NCBI GenBank assembly: GCA_012798145.1 | Contig: JAAZNT010000290.1 | Coordinates: forward strand, 1-6,956 | From: Thermoanaerobaculaceae bacterium | Lineage (GTDB): Bacteria > Acidobacteriota > UBA4820 | Reading direction: 5' to 3' | Length of the DNA: 6,956 nucleotides | Part shown: piece after piece, positions 1-6,735 of the stretch | Layout: the number at the start of each line of letters is the position of its first letter | How positions within the stretch are numbered: position 1 is the first letter of the stretch | Notes under the pieces: model-generated | Databases searched by the model: none | What the model was told of the DNA's origin: nothing | What the model saw: only the letters and a program-made list of their open reading frames with translations | Made by a program: the position numbers and the translations under genes

Positions 1-156
1 CGGTATTGAAACCAGAAAAGTCGTTTCATCAACACTGTCAGAAATTAATTCAACTTTCGGCTTTTCCGGCTTCTCGCTCGTTATCGGCACCCATTCCGCG
101 CAAAAAACACTAACTGCAAGAAACGCCAATAATAAAGTTAAACACAACCTTTTCAT
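1..156 (-). CDS. Secreted protein, N-terminal fragment (possibly C25/gingipain-like propeptide)
   Basis: This is the first 52 codons of a leftward gene that runs off the window edge with no stop. The N-terminus is a clear Sec signal peptide: Lys2-Arg3, then a hydrophobic core at about residues 4-18 (LCLTLLLAFLAVSVF), with probable cleavage near Cys19-Ala20 before EWVP. No lipobox is present, because Phe precedes the Cys. The mature start (EWVPITSEKPEKPKVELIS, then a Thr-Phe-Leu-Val-Ser-Ile strand) resembles the opening of gingipain-type C25 peptidase propeptides, where a 'W-P-I-x-S' stretch is followed by a beta strand. That resemblance is from memory and rests on about 30 residues. The ATG at 156 is preceded at 5-nt spacing by AGGAGG, and the signal peptide begins there, which decides the start. 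The frame stays open upstream to a TTG at 228, which also has a GGAGG. The gene has its own promoter and is separated from the M14 gene by a terminator. Confidence is high for a secreted protein and low for the family. Confidence 0.82.
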   Translation of the reverse strand, partial: MKRLCLTLLLAFLAVSVFCAEWVPITSEKPEKPKVELISDSVDETTFLVSIP

Positions 157-161
157 TTGTA

Positions 162-167
162 CCTCCT
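162..167 (-). promoter_or_regulatory. Ribosome binding site of the leftmost gene
   Basis: On the minus strand this reads AGGAGG, followed by TACAA and the ATG at 156. It favours the ATG over the in-frame upstream TTG at 228, because the signal peptide begins directly at the ATG. Confidence 0.75.
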
Positions 168-251
168 TAATTAATGGAAAAAGTTTTTTTAATTTAAGAG
201 CGCTATTTAAGGATGGATTTTCTGGCAAATATCCTCCCTCTTTAAAGATAA

Positions 252-281
252 ATTTTATTACCATCTATTATTAAATGTCAA
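252..281 (-). promoter_or_regulatory. Probable sigma-70-type promoter of the leftmost gene
   Basis: The minus strand has a perfect -35 box TTGACA (281-276), an 18-bp spacer and a -10 box TAAAAT (257-252, five of six consensus bases). Transcription would start near 245, giving a leader of about 90 nt before the ATG at 156. It lies just beyond the terminator of the preceding M14 gene, as expected for an independent transcription unit. This is a motif match by eye only. Confidence 0.6.
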
Positions 282-285
282 ATAT

Positions 286-311
286 AAAAAAAGGGCGGGT
301 TTCCCCGCCCC
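286..311 (-). terminator. Rho-independent terminator after the M14 gene
   Basis: The minus-strand transcript has a GC-only stem: GGGCGGG pairs with CCCGCCC (304-310 with 293-299) around a 4-nt loop. It is followed directly by seven T residues (292-286). It sits 25 bp beyond the stop codon of the M14 carboxypeptidase gene, at the right place and orientation to end that transcript and insulate the next gene. Confidence 0.9.
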
Positions 312-336
312 TTTAATAAGCAAAGATTGTCACTTC

Positions 337-3060
337 TTAACAACCGCCAGAGGGATTAACCTGTCTTGCCCCACAGGTCGCGGTTCCTGCAGGCCCTTCT
401 CCCCCAGCATTGTATCCCGTTATGAGATAAAAAACTACTTTGTTGGTTGGATCAATCAATGCTGGGTCGTCCCCGCTTACATCAACCTGGTTGCCTGCTG
501 TATCGTTTCTTTGGCAGAAATCCTGACCGTTGTCGCATAATGCAGAGAGTTGCGCTTTCGTTCCTCTGTAGACTCTGTAGCCGCTTGCTGTAGGTTCGGA
601 AGTCCATTGCATAATTTGTCCGCTCCAAGTGTAACTGGAACCTACAGCAACTTCCTGAGGAGGCTCCTGCGCGCTTTCACAAACAGTCATTTCACAAGTA
701 GGAGGGCTTGTAAAAGTTAAAGAGACATCATCAATGTGACAATCGTTGCCATAAGCGCTTATTCCTAATATTCCAACATAAACATTTTGACCAGTATAAT
801 TTGACACATCTATTTTATGCTCTTTCCATCCATATGAACCGTCGTTTCGTTTAATCTCGCTTCCAATATTGCTCCAATTTGTTCCATCCGTTGATATTTG
901 AATTTGCAACCTATCATTGGCTGAATTTCCTGTATCATGAAACATCCAAAAAACAACATTTGCTGAAGATGCTCCCGAAGGAATTGTTGTCGCTGAGTTT
1001 CTATATAACCTTGTTGAATATCCACTTTGGGCTGTATATGAATTGAAATAAGCAAGCCCGGCTCCGCTGTGGGTTCCACCTCCAGAAGGATGAACAGTGT
1101 TGGTCGCTCTCGCCCAGTTTCCTTGCGAACCTGCCACATCTTTAATTCCCCATCCAGTCGGTGGAAAGGTTGTAGCGTCAAAGCTCTGGCTCCACAAAGA
1201 AGACTGCGTTCCAGAAATAGTATTGCCGACACTCAAACTGAAAGTGCTGTCCCAAGAACCTTGATCGCTTGTTATGTGAAGCGTAAAGTTAAGAAGTGTT
1301 CCGCAGGCAAGATTCGAATCTGTTTTGAAAACGAAATGGGGATAGACGCTTGCTCCAGAACTCCCACCCGCAATATTCGGAAAGTTTGAAACATTATTTA
1401 GAATTACAACACCCGAAGAGTTAGTAGACAATATAGCACTTACTCCCGTTGCAGTAACAACTCCAGTGTTTATAAGATTCACTTGAAGAACAACATTTTC
1501 TCCTGCATCAATTATTCCATCCCCTGAAACACCATTGCAGGAATCATTTATCACGCAATTCTGATATGACAATCTTGTTTTGCACATATCGCAGTTTACT
1601 GTGGTTGTTTGATCCGGAGCGACAAAGACATTTGGTATTATTGTTGATGCGTAACCGTTTGCAAAACACTCTATTGTGTATGTCCCCGGTTCAAGAACAC
1701 GGTGAAAATCTCCTACATCGGGATCGGTAAAAACTTCTTTGTATTGGTGGGGAACAGTTATGTAAGGAGAAGATGTTGAAGTGCAAGTGGCGACAACAGC
1801 TCCATCAAGAGGTTGTCCCGTTTCGCAGTCGCTCATTATTCCGCTGATCCCCTGAAAAGTTTTCAACATATAATTGATAACTGCCTGTCTGTGCTGCGAT
1901 GTATATGTTGCAATTTGATTTGTATCGGGCCATTTATCTGTCGTAACTTCAAGGGTGGTGTCAAGGTCTGACCATTGGTTGTAAGACCAATCGTTCGTGT
2001 CTCCGTTGGTTATATACCAATCAGCCCCATTTGTGTACCAAAATCCTGATGTTGTGCAGCCATCCATATACGCTTGAGCCAAGCCATAGGGAGAGGGATC
2101 CGCCTCGCCGTTTGGTCCTCCTGTTCTTGATTCAAAAAAGATCGGCTCATCAGAAGTTGGCGTTGATGTATAGTTATAAACTGCATTAAAACATATCTCA
2201 CCAGCGTGAAAAGAAATAGATGTTACAAATCTTTTTCCATAAATTTCGGTCAAATCTCTTATTGCTTGTGTCTCTTTTTCGGTCCATGGATTGCACGGAG
2301 TGGAATCGGGATAGCAATCGTCACACCCTGCTGGTCCCCAAAAATTACGGTTAAGATCGACACCGTGGCTGTTATATCTTGTTCTGTTCATTAACCCATA
2401 AGGGTTTCCCATTGGAACAAACCATAATTCAGCCTCAATTATAAGTTTTTGTGCATTTGAATTTGAAGAATAGTTTTGAAGCAGCCAGTCTAAAACATCG
2501 CACTCAACCATCATTCCACTTACTTCATCTCCATGTATGTTAGCATAAAGCCGTATCTCCGGCTCATTTTCTTCCAAATCGGGATTGTCAGTCACTTTTG
2601 CTGCTATTATATCGTAAGCACCATCTTGCGAATCACCAATATCATAAAGCCTAACTATGTTCGGATAAGCGTTGTAAAGATTAAGAAGATGTTCCATTAA
2701 ACTTCCTGAAGGAGGATTGACAGTGTTGAATTTGGAGGCAATGTAGTAGCATGGAAAAGGAGTGTTGCTGCAGTAGCCGGGTGTTGCTAACTCCGCTCTA
2801 TCTTTTGCCATTTCATCATAGAGAATTTCAAACTTTATCCCCTTCTCCTGAAGCAGACACATTTCTTCGTCTGTAAGAATCGCTTTATAAATATCGCCTT
2901 TTCTTCCAACAATATCCAGCCTTAATTTATAAATATAATCAAGGTCTTCTTTGTTTGAAACTGTTATAGAGCAAAGAGTGTGATCGTCATAAGTATCGCC
3001 AAATAAAGTTGAACAGACCAAAAAAACAAAAAATGCTGAAATAAGAATTTTTGTTGCCAT
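337..3060 (-). CDS. Secreted multidomain M14 (M14B-like) zinc carboxypeptidase
   Basis: A 907-residue exported metallocarboxypeptidase that should remove C-terminal residues from external peptides or proteins. Residues 1-21 form a signal peptide. Residues 22-115 look like a propeptide-type region. The catalytic domain spans about 117-402. Zinc ligands are the H176-G-D-E179 pair and H285 (SFHAGE). Substrate-binding Asn237-Arg238 sit in VDLNRNF. Tyr360 (NDWSY) matches the active-site Tyr. Glu371 (TLEVT) is the catalytic Glu. The pattern of HGDE, NGADWY and DWSY is that of the carboxypeptidase N/E/D branch. A transthyretin-like regulatory domain follows (403-490, GISGIMSDCETGQPLDGAVV), as in that branch. 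Then come a 'GDGIIDAGEN' Ig-like domain (about 505-612), a jelly-roll, MAM-like or cleaved-adhesin-like domain (about 620-783, ending HIDDVSLTF), and a fibronectin-like C-terminal module (about 798-897, GYRVYRG and YLITGYNAGGEGP). Many cysteines suggest disulfides outside the cytoplasm. The ATG at 3060 has GAGGAGG 4 nt upstream. All catalytic residues appear intact. Substrate preference is not determined, and attachment domains may hold it at the surface. Confidence 0.93.
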   Translation of the reverse strand: MATKILISAFFVFLVCSTLFGDTYDDHTLCSITVSNKEDLDYIYKLRLDIVGRKGDIYKAILTDEEMCLLQEKGIKFEILYDEMAKDRAELATPGYCSNTPFPCYYIASKFNTVNPPSGSLMEHLLNLYNAYPNIVRLYDIGDSQDGAYDIIAAKVTDNPDLEENEPEIRLYANIHGDEVSGMMVECDVLDWLLQNYSSNSNAQKLIIEAELWFVPMGNPYGLMNRTRYNSHGVDLNRNFWGPAGCDDCYPDSTPCNPWTEKETQAIRDLTEIYGKRFVTSISFHAGEICFNAVYNYTSTPTSDEPIFFESRTGGPNGEADPSPYGLAQAYMDGCTTSGFWYTNGADWYITNGDTNDWSYNQWSDLDTTLEVTTDKWPDTNQIATYTSQHRQAVINYMLKTFQGISGIMSDCETGQPLDGAVVATCTSTSSPYITVPHQYKEVFTDPDVGDFHRVLEPGTYTIECFANGYASTIIPNVFVAPDQTTTVNCDMCKTRLSYQNCVINDSCNGVSGDGIIDAGENVVLQVNLINTGVVTATGVSAILSTNSSGVVILNNVSNFPNIAGGSSGASVYPHFVFKTDSNLACGTLLNFTLHITSDQGSWDSTFSLSVGNTISGTQSSLWSQSFDATTFPPTGWGIKDVAGSQGNWARATNTVHPSGGGTHSGAGLAYFNSYTAQSGYSTRLYRNSATTIPSGASSANVVFWMFHDTGNSANDRLQIQISTDGTNWSNIGSEIKRNDGSYGWKEHKIDVSNYTGQNVYVGILGISAYGNDCHIDDVSLTFTSPPTCEMTVCESAQEPPQEVAVGSSYTWSGQIMQWTSEPTASGYRVYRGTKAQLSALCDNGQDFCQRNDTAGNQVDVSGDDPALIDPTNKVVFYLITGYNAGGEGPAGTATCGARQVNPSGGC

Positions 3061-3079
3061 AAATCCTCCTCAGTGCTTT

Positions 3080-3088
3080 ATTTTAACA
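3080..3088 (-). promoter_or_regulatory. Possible extended -10 promoter of the M14 gene
   Basis: In the 55-bp gap between the transporter and M14 genes the minus strand reads TGTTAAAAT, which fits the extended -10 form TGnTATAAT with one mismatch. No good -35 box is seen at normal spacing. Transcription would start about 12 nt before the ATG, just ahead of the ribosome binding site. No terminator hairpin is visible in the gap, so read-through from the pilT cluster is also possible. Confidence 0.35.
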
Positions 3089-3115
3089 TTTTTTGGAAAA
3101 GAAACTATAATAAAA

Positions 3116-4270
3116 TCAAAAAAAATAGGACAAAATTAGAGAAAGGACAACTAAGAAGATTGGAGAAAATTTCAGTCTCAATAAAACAACTCCGACTGCA
3201 GCCAACACAATACTTAAAAAATTTATCAGACCCGATGAGGAAATATAGATAAGAAGTTGAAAACGCATCCCAATAAAAGCACACAAAAGCCCTGTTGTGA
3301 AATATTTTACAAATGGAATCGCAGATATTTCCTTAAAAAAAGAAGAAAGAAAAACAAGAATTAAATACGATGGAGACAAAACCGCAACTGTCGCCAAAAG
3401 AGCGCCCCAAAGACCCCCTATTTTCCAACCAATAAATGTAGCAGTAATTATTACAGGTCCGGGAGTTATCTGCCCGAGAGCAAGTCCATTTATGAACTCA
3501 CTTTGAGTAAGCCATTTTGTAGAAAGGACGCTTTCTTGAAACATAAGGGCGACGGCTGTATAGCCGCCTCCAAAAGCAAGAAGATTGACCTTCGCCATTC
3601 TAAAGCCAAGTTCCCCAAGTACAGGCGAAATTTTATAAGCAAAAATAAAAACTGCCAAGAGAGAAATAAACGCTAAAAATGGAAAAACCGCTTTTTTCGC
3701 GAGAGTTCTAAATTCAAATTTTAAAAATGGTGTTGATTCACCCTTTTTGTAAAAAAGTAAAAATCCCAACAATCCTGAAGAAAAAAGCACCAGTATTACG
3801 GGAGCTTTTATAATAAAAGCGGCTCCGCAAAGGAGAATCAACAATGCTCCCTTAAAATTTGGGGCGGCTATTTTTCTCATTGACCAAATAGCGTCTATTA
3901 TTATCGCTACTATCACTGCTTCAAGATATCCAAAAAGATTTATAAATGAAGGAACTTTTTCAAATTTAAAATATAAGTATGAAAAAAGAAGCATAAAAAT
4001 AAATGTAGGAAGAGTATAAAAACAGAAAGCAAAAAAAGAACCGACAACTCCCCTTAGTCTGTATCCGATGTGCGCTGAGGTTTGAACTGCTATGGGTCCC
4101 GGAAACATTTGGCAGAAGCCAAGAGTTTCCTTAAATTCTTCTTCATTAATCCACTTCTTTTTATCTACAATTTCTTTTTTTATTTGAGCGACAATCGCCG
4201 GGCCACCCCAACAGGTAATTCCAATTTTAAAAAATGTCTTTGAAATATCCCAGAGCATTACTCTTTCCAT
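3116..4270 (-). CDS. chrA: CHR-family (chromate transporter-like) membrane protein, two-domain form
   Basis: A 384-residue inner-membrane protein of the chromate ion transporter family. Both homologous halves are fused, which is the usual long form of about 400 residues. The first half has FKIG and WGGP (residues 14-24), then the Q54-MFPGP motif and an IGYRLRG loop. The second half repeats these as AFGGGYTAV (232-240) and GQITPGPV (266-273). About ten hydrophobic segments are visible, for example near 76-102, 111-130, 141-172, 193-212, 286-312, 321-345 and 348-383, with a charged break at about 174-192. Characterised members export chromate, but many homologues in genomes without chromate resistance have unknown substrates, so the symbol gives the family, not a proven role. 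The gene starts 21 bp after the zinc-ribbon/receiver gene and is probably co-transcribed with it and pilT. The start is uncertain: neither the ATG at 4270 nor the one at 4258 (residue 5) has a strong ribosome binding site. Confidence 0.88.
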   Translation of the reverse strand: MERVMLWDISKTFFKIGITCWGGPAIVAQIKKEIVDKKKWINEEEFKETLGFCQMFPGPIAVQTSAHIGYRLRGVVGSFFAFCFYTLPTFIFMLLFSYLYFKFEKVPSFINLFGYLEAVIVAIIIDAIWSMRKIAAPNFKGALLILLCGAAFIIKAPVILVLFSSGLLGFLLFYKKGESTPFLKFEFRTLAKKAVFPFLAFISLLAVFIFAYKISPVLGELGFRMAKVNLLAFGGGYTAVALMFQESVLSTKWLTQSEFINGLALGQITPGPVIITATFIGWKIGGLWGALLATVAVLSPSYLILVFLSSFFKEISAIPFVKYFTTGLLCAFIGMRFQLLIYISSSGLINFLSIVLAAVGVVLLRLKFSPIFLVVLSLILSYFF

Positions 4271-4291
4271 TAATCAACCGCTTTTTTAATT

Positions 4292-5008
4292 TCAAAGTTT
4301 GTTGTTTGGCGGAATGATATATTCTGACCTCTTAACCTCTTCCCAAACTTCAAAAAATGTTCTGTATCTTTTTTCGTTTTCTTCCATTCCTTGCGAAAGG
4401 ATTGACTCTATCTTTTTTATATCCTTTTTAGCAACCGTCAAATTGGCGCCGTAAACAAACGCAGAATTTGTGTCCATCGTTGCAAGGTCGGCAGAAATAA
4501 ATGCGACAAACATTTTTCTCCTTTTTTCGGGAGGGAGACTGTTAATAGCGTTCAATATTTTAAATCCGCCTTCTGGGTCGTCTGGAAATCTATTGTCAAC
4601 AGTCACCAAATCGTATTCGTTTCTTTTCAGTATTTCCAGAGCCATCTTTGAGGATGGCGCTATCTCAACTTCATACCCGAGTCTTCCTATTGATTCTTTT
4701 AAAACCTCCTGAAACATTTGTTCATCTTCGCAAATAAGCGCTTTTGGTTTATCATCGGCAATATAATTTTTTCTTTCTTTTTTTCTTGGAATGTTCAGGG
4801 GAAGGAGCGAAAAAATCTCTTTTATAAGTTCTTCTTTGATTTTGGCTGCTAATTCTTCGTTTATTTCTGGGCTTTCTTTGACATTTTCTTTTTGAGATAA
4901 AGTTATCTGATTTTTGCAGTTGGGACACTTCACGCTTTCTGGAAGTTTCGGGTATTTAGATTCATCAATAACAAACAACTTCTGGCAGGATTGACATTGA
5001 ATTTTCAT
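4292..5008 (-). CDS. Zinc-ribbon plus response-regulator receiver protein, coupled to the PilT-like gene
   Basis: A 238-residue cytoplasmic protein. Residues 1-35 are an MJ0042-type zinc ribbon: C5-x-x-C8, a 19-residue gap, then C28-x-x-C31. Residues 40-87 are a charged helical linker. Residues about 88-205 form a CheY-like receiver with acidic pocket E94/D95, phospho-acceptor D138 (LVTVDN), S172 at the Thr/Ser position and K194 at the conserved Lys position. It therefore looks able to be phosphorylated. A helical tail follows (207-238). There is no DNA-binding output domain, so the zinc ribbon or the tail must be the effector or docking part. The ATG at 5008 lies 2 bp after the pilT-like stop. 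Its GGAG (5014-5017) sits inside the last codons of that gene, which points to translational coupling. Proteins with this ribbon and receiver are known beside pilus motor genes in some Deltaproteobacteria (from memory), so a role in controlling pilus retraction or twitching is inferred. No partner histidine kinase is in the window. Confidence 0.88.
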   Translation of the reverse strand: MKIQCQSCQKLFVIDESKYPKLPESVKCPNCKNQITLSQKENVKESPEINEELAAKIKEELIKEIFSLLPLNIPRKKERKNYIADDKPKALICEDEQMFQEVLKESIGRLGYEVEIAPSSKMALEILKRNEYDLVTVDNRFPDDPEGGFKILNAINSLPPEKRRKMFVAFISADLATMDTNSAFVYGANLTVAKKDIKKIESILSQGMEENEKRYRTFFEVWEEVKRSEYIIPPNNKL

Positions 5009-5010
5009 TT

Positions 5011-6264
5011 TTACTCCATCAAATCTTTAATATCTGCAGCGGAAAAATCAGCTGGAACATCATTCACCATAGCTTTTTGCGGGGGCTCTGGCTTCTTTTT
5101 TTCCTCTGCCTTCGGTTCACTTTTTTTCACCTGCTCTTCAAGGAATCTTTTTCCTTCAGCAGTAGTTGCCGAAATTCCCGACATTCTCAAAGAAAGGTTC
5201 GGAGCGTTTGTGGCGTATGAGAGCGCTATCTCTTTTGTTATCATTCCCTCTTTCCACAATCTTTCAAGTTCCATATCAAAAGACTGCATTCCGTCAAGAG
5301 AGCCGTCTTGAATCGCGTCAAGAAGAGATCTTCCTTCTTTTTCCGATTCGCCTTTTTGTATATATTCCCTTGTTCTTGGCGTTGAGCGCATTATTTCGCA
5401 AACCGCCAATCTTCCTTTTCCATCAGCTCTTGGAACAAGCCTTTGACACACAATCCACTTAAAAGTTTGGCTGAACCTTGTTCTTATTTGCTGTTCCTCA
5501 TTTTTAGGGAAAATTCCGATGATTCTGTCAACGGTCTTGCTTGCGTCAATCGTGTGGAGCGTCGAAAGGACAAGGTGTCCAGTCTCTGCGGCTTCAAGAG
5601 CAATTTCTGTAGTTTCAAGGTCCCTCATTTCACCTACAAGGATAACTTTCGGCGCTTGCCTCAAAGCCGCACGAAGCGCAAGCGAAAAAGAAGGGACATC
5701 AGCACCAAGCTCCCTTTGGTTTATCGTTGATTTTTTGTGCCTGTGCAAATACTCAAGCGGGTCTTCAATCGTTACTATATGATACGCTTTGTCCTCGTTA
5801 ATTCTGTTGATTATCGCAGCAAGCGTAGTTGATTTTCCGTTTCCTGTAGGTCCCGTAACAAGCACTATTCCGTTTCTTTCTTCCGCAATTTGGTTTATCT
5901 GCGGAGGAAGCCCAAGTTCCTCAACAGTAGGAACGCCATTTGGAATGACCCTCAAAACGATTGAATAGGTTCCCCTCTGAGAAAAAATATTGACCCTAAA
6001 CCTTGTCTTTCCCGGAATTGAATATGAAAGGTCAACGCTCCCCTGCCTAAAAAGTTTCTGCAAAAGATGTCTGTCGTCCCTTATCAAAGCAAGAGCGATC
6101 TGCTCAGTCTGGTATGCGGAGAGTTTTCCCATTCCTCTAATTGGCACTTCTTTTAGTTGTCCGTTGATTTCAACCTGAGGCGCTTTTCCCACAGAAAAAT
6201 TTAAATCGCTGACATTAGGCGACTGAGACAGCATAAATTCGAAAAGTTGGTTTATTTGACTCAC
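5011..6264 (-). CDS. pilT: PilT-family type IV pilus retraction-type ATPase with C-terminal tail
   Basis: A 417-residue hexameric secretion-type ATPase, expected at the cytoplasmic base of a type IV pilus, where PilT proteins power retraction and twitching. Residues 1-110 are the N-terminal PAS-like domain (SDLNFSVGKAPQVEINGQL). The ATPase core has Walker A GPTGNGKST (138-146), the Asp box TIEDPLEYLH (165-174), Walker B VILVGEMRD (207-215) and the His box TGHLVLSTLHT (228-238). The C-terminal EIMRSTPRTREYI (290-302) matches the PilT AIRNLIRE-type motif, and GSLDGMQSFD (321-330) is also typical of PilT. Walker A carries Asn where Ser is more usual. After the normal end near 375 there is an extra Lys/Glu/Pro-rich tail of about 40 residues ending ADIKDLME, making the protein longer than typical PilT (about 345-370). 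The start is GTG, with AGGAGG 4 nt upstream. It heads a leftward cluster with the zinc-ribbon/receiver gene. No pilB or pilin is in view, so the exact paralogue (PilT or PilU type) is open. Confidence 0.94.
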   Translation of the reverse strand: MSQINQLFEFMLSQSPNVSDLNFSVGKAPQVEINGQLKEVPIRGMGKLSAYQTEQIALALIRDDRHLLQKLFRQGSVDLSYSIPGKTRFRVNIFSQRGTYSIVLRVIPNGVPTVEELGLPPQINQIAEERNGIVLVTGPTGNGKSTTLAAIINRINEDKAYHIVTIEDPLEYLHRHKKSTINQRELGADVPSFSLALRAALRQAPKVILVGEMRDLETTEIALEAAETGHLVLSTLHTIDASKTVDRIIGIFPKNEEQQIRTRFSQTFKWIVCQRLVPRADGKGRLAVCEIMRSTPRTREYIQKGESEKEGRSLLDAIQDGSLDGMQSFDMELERLWKEGMITKEIALSYATNAPNLSLRMSGISATTAEGKRFLEEQVKKSEPKAEEKKKPEPPQKAMVNDVPADFSAADIKDLME

Positions 6265-6268
6265 TATT

Positions 6269-6274
6269 CCTCCT
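6269..6274 (-). promoter_or_regulatory. Ribosome binding site fixing the GTG start of pilT
   Basis: The minus strand reads AGGAGG, then AATA, then GTG at 6264. No in-frame ATG lies close by, and the first residues (MSQINQLFEFML) match where PilT proteins normally begin, so GTG is the start. Confidence 0.8.
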
Positions 6275-6286
6275 TTGGCTATAAAA

Positions 6287-6295
6287 TGATATAAT
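6287..6295 (+). promoter_or_regulatory. Extended -10 promoter for the B12-binding gene
   Basis: TGATATAAT is a perfect extended -10 (TG-n-TATAAT). A recognisable -35 is absent at 16-18 bp. Transcription would begin near 6302, at or in the ribosome binding site AGGAGG (6301-6306), leaving a very short leader of about 11 nt. It overlaps the opposite-strand -10 of pilT. Confidence 0.55.
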
Positions 6296-6301
6296 ATAAC
6301 A
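6293..6301 (-). promoter_or_regulatory. Extended -10 promoter for the pilT cluster
   Basis: The minus strand reads TGTTATATT, an extended -10 with five of six hexamer bases. It would place the transcript start near 6286, about 22 nt before the GTG and ahead of AGGAGG. It shares 6293-6295 with the plus-strand -10 element. There is no clear -35 box, which would fall inside the opposite gene. Confidence 0.4.
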
Positions 6302-6312
6302 GGAGGAGTAAA

Positions 6313-6735
6313 ATGGGAAGAGATAGATTAAGAATTCTCGTTGGAAAAGTCGGCCTTGACGGTCACGACAGAGGAGCAAAAATAATAGCAAGAGCGTTGA
6401 GAGACGCAGGTCATGAAGTTATTTACACTGGGCTTCATCAGACCCCTGAGCAGATAGCTGCAACAGCAATTCAGGAAGATGTTGACGCTGTTGGGCTTTC
6501 AATTTTAAGCGGAGCTCACAACACTCTTTTCCCAAAGGTTGTAAAGCTTCTCAAAGAGCAGGGCGCAGAAGACATTGCTGTTTTTGGAGGAGGAATAATC
6601 CCTAAAGAAGACATCCCATTCCTCACAGAAAACGGCATAAAAAAGATTTTTCTTCCGGGAACAACTACCGACGAAGTTCTTGAATTCCTTGATAAAGAAA
6701 TAGCCACACTAAAGAAAAAAGTAATTGAGTGGTAA
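6313..6735 (+). CDS. Stand-alone B12-binding subunit, methylmalonyl-CoA mutase small-subunit type
   Basis: A 140-residue cytoplasmic protein made only of the cobalamin-binding Rossmann-like domain found at the C-terminus of methylmalonyl-CoA mutase. The base-off/His-on motif is complete: D16-x-H18-x-x-G21 in GLDGHDRGAK, then S63-I-L65 in GLSILSGAH, and the glycine loop FGGGI (91-95). KVGLDGHDRGAK and the start at residue 1 match the family, whose separate small subunits are about 130-140 residues. With a large catalytic subunit it would convert (R)-methylmalonyl-CoA to succinyl-CoA using adenosylcobalamin, in propionate metabolism. No large subunit, epimerase or MeaB-type chaperone gene is in the window, so the partner must be elsewhere. 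Related acyl-CoA mutases such as isobutyryl- or ethylmalonyl-CoA mutase use the same kind of subunit and cannot be excluded. AGGAGG lies 6 nt before the ATG. It is transcribed divergently from pilT. Confidence 0.92.
   Translation: MGRDRLRILVGKVGLDGHDRGAKIIARALRDAGHEVIYTGLHQTPEQIAATAIQEDVDAVGLSILSGAHNTLFPKVVKLLKEQGAEDIAVFGGGIIPKEDIPFLTENGIKKIFLPGTTTDEVLEFLDKEIATLKKKVIEW

Noticed and set aside
1069..1389. Plus-strand open frame of 106 codons inside the M14 gene
   Set aside because: It lies wholly inside a gene with clear catalytic motifs on the other strand, has no ribosome binding site, and its translation is Arg/Ser-rich with no recognisable domain. The other opposite-strand or alternate-frame open frames within the genes were rejected for the same reasons.
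6265..6312. Cobalamin riboswitch ahead of the B12-binding gene
   Set aside because: The gap is only 48 bp and is filled by promoter elements and two ribosome binding sites, so there is no room for a B12-box structure.
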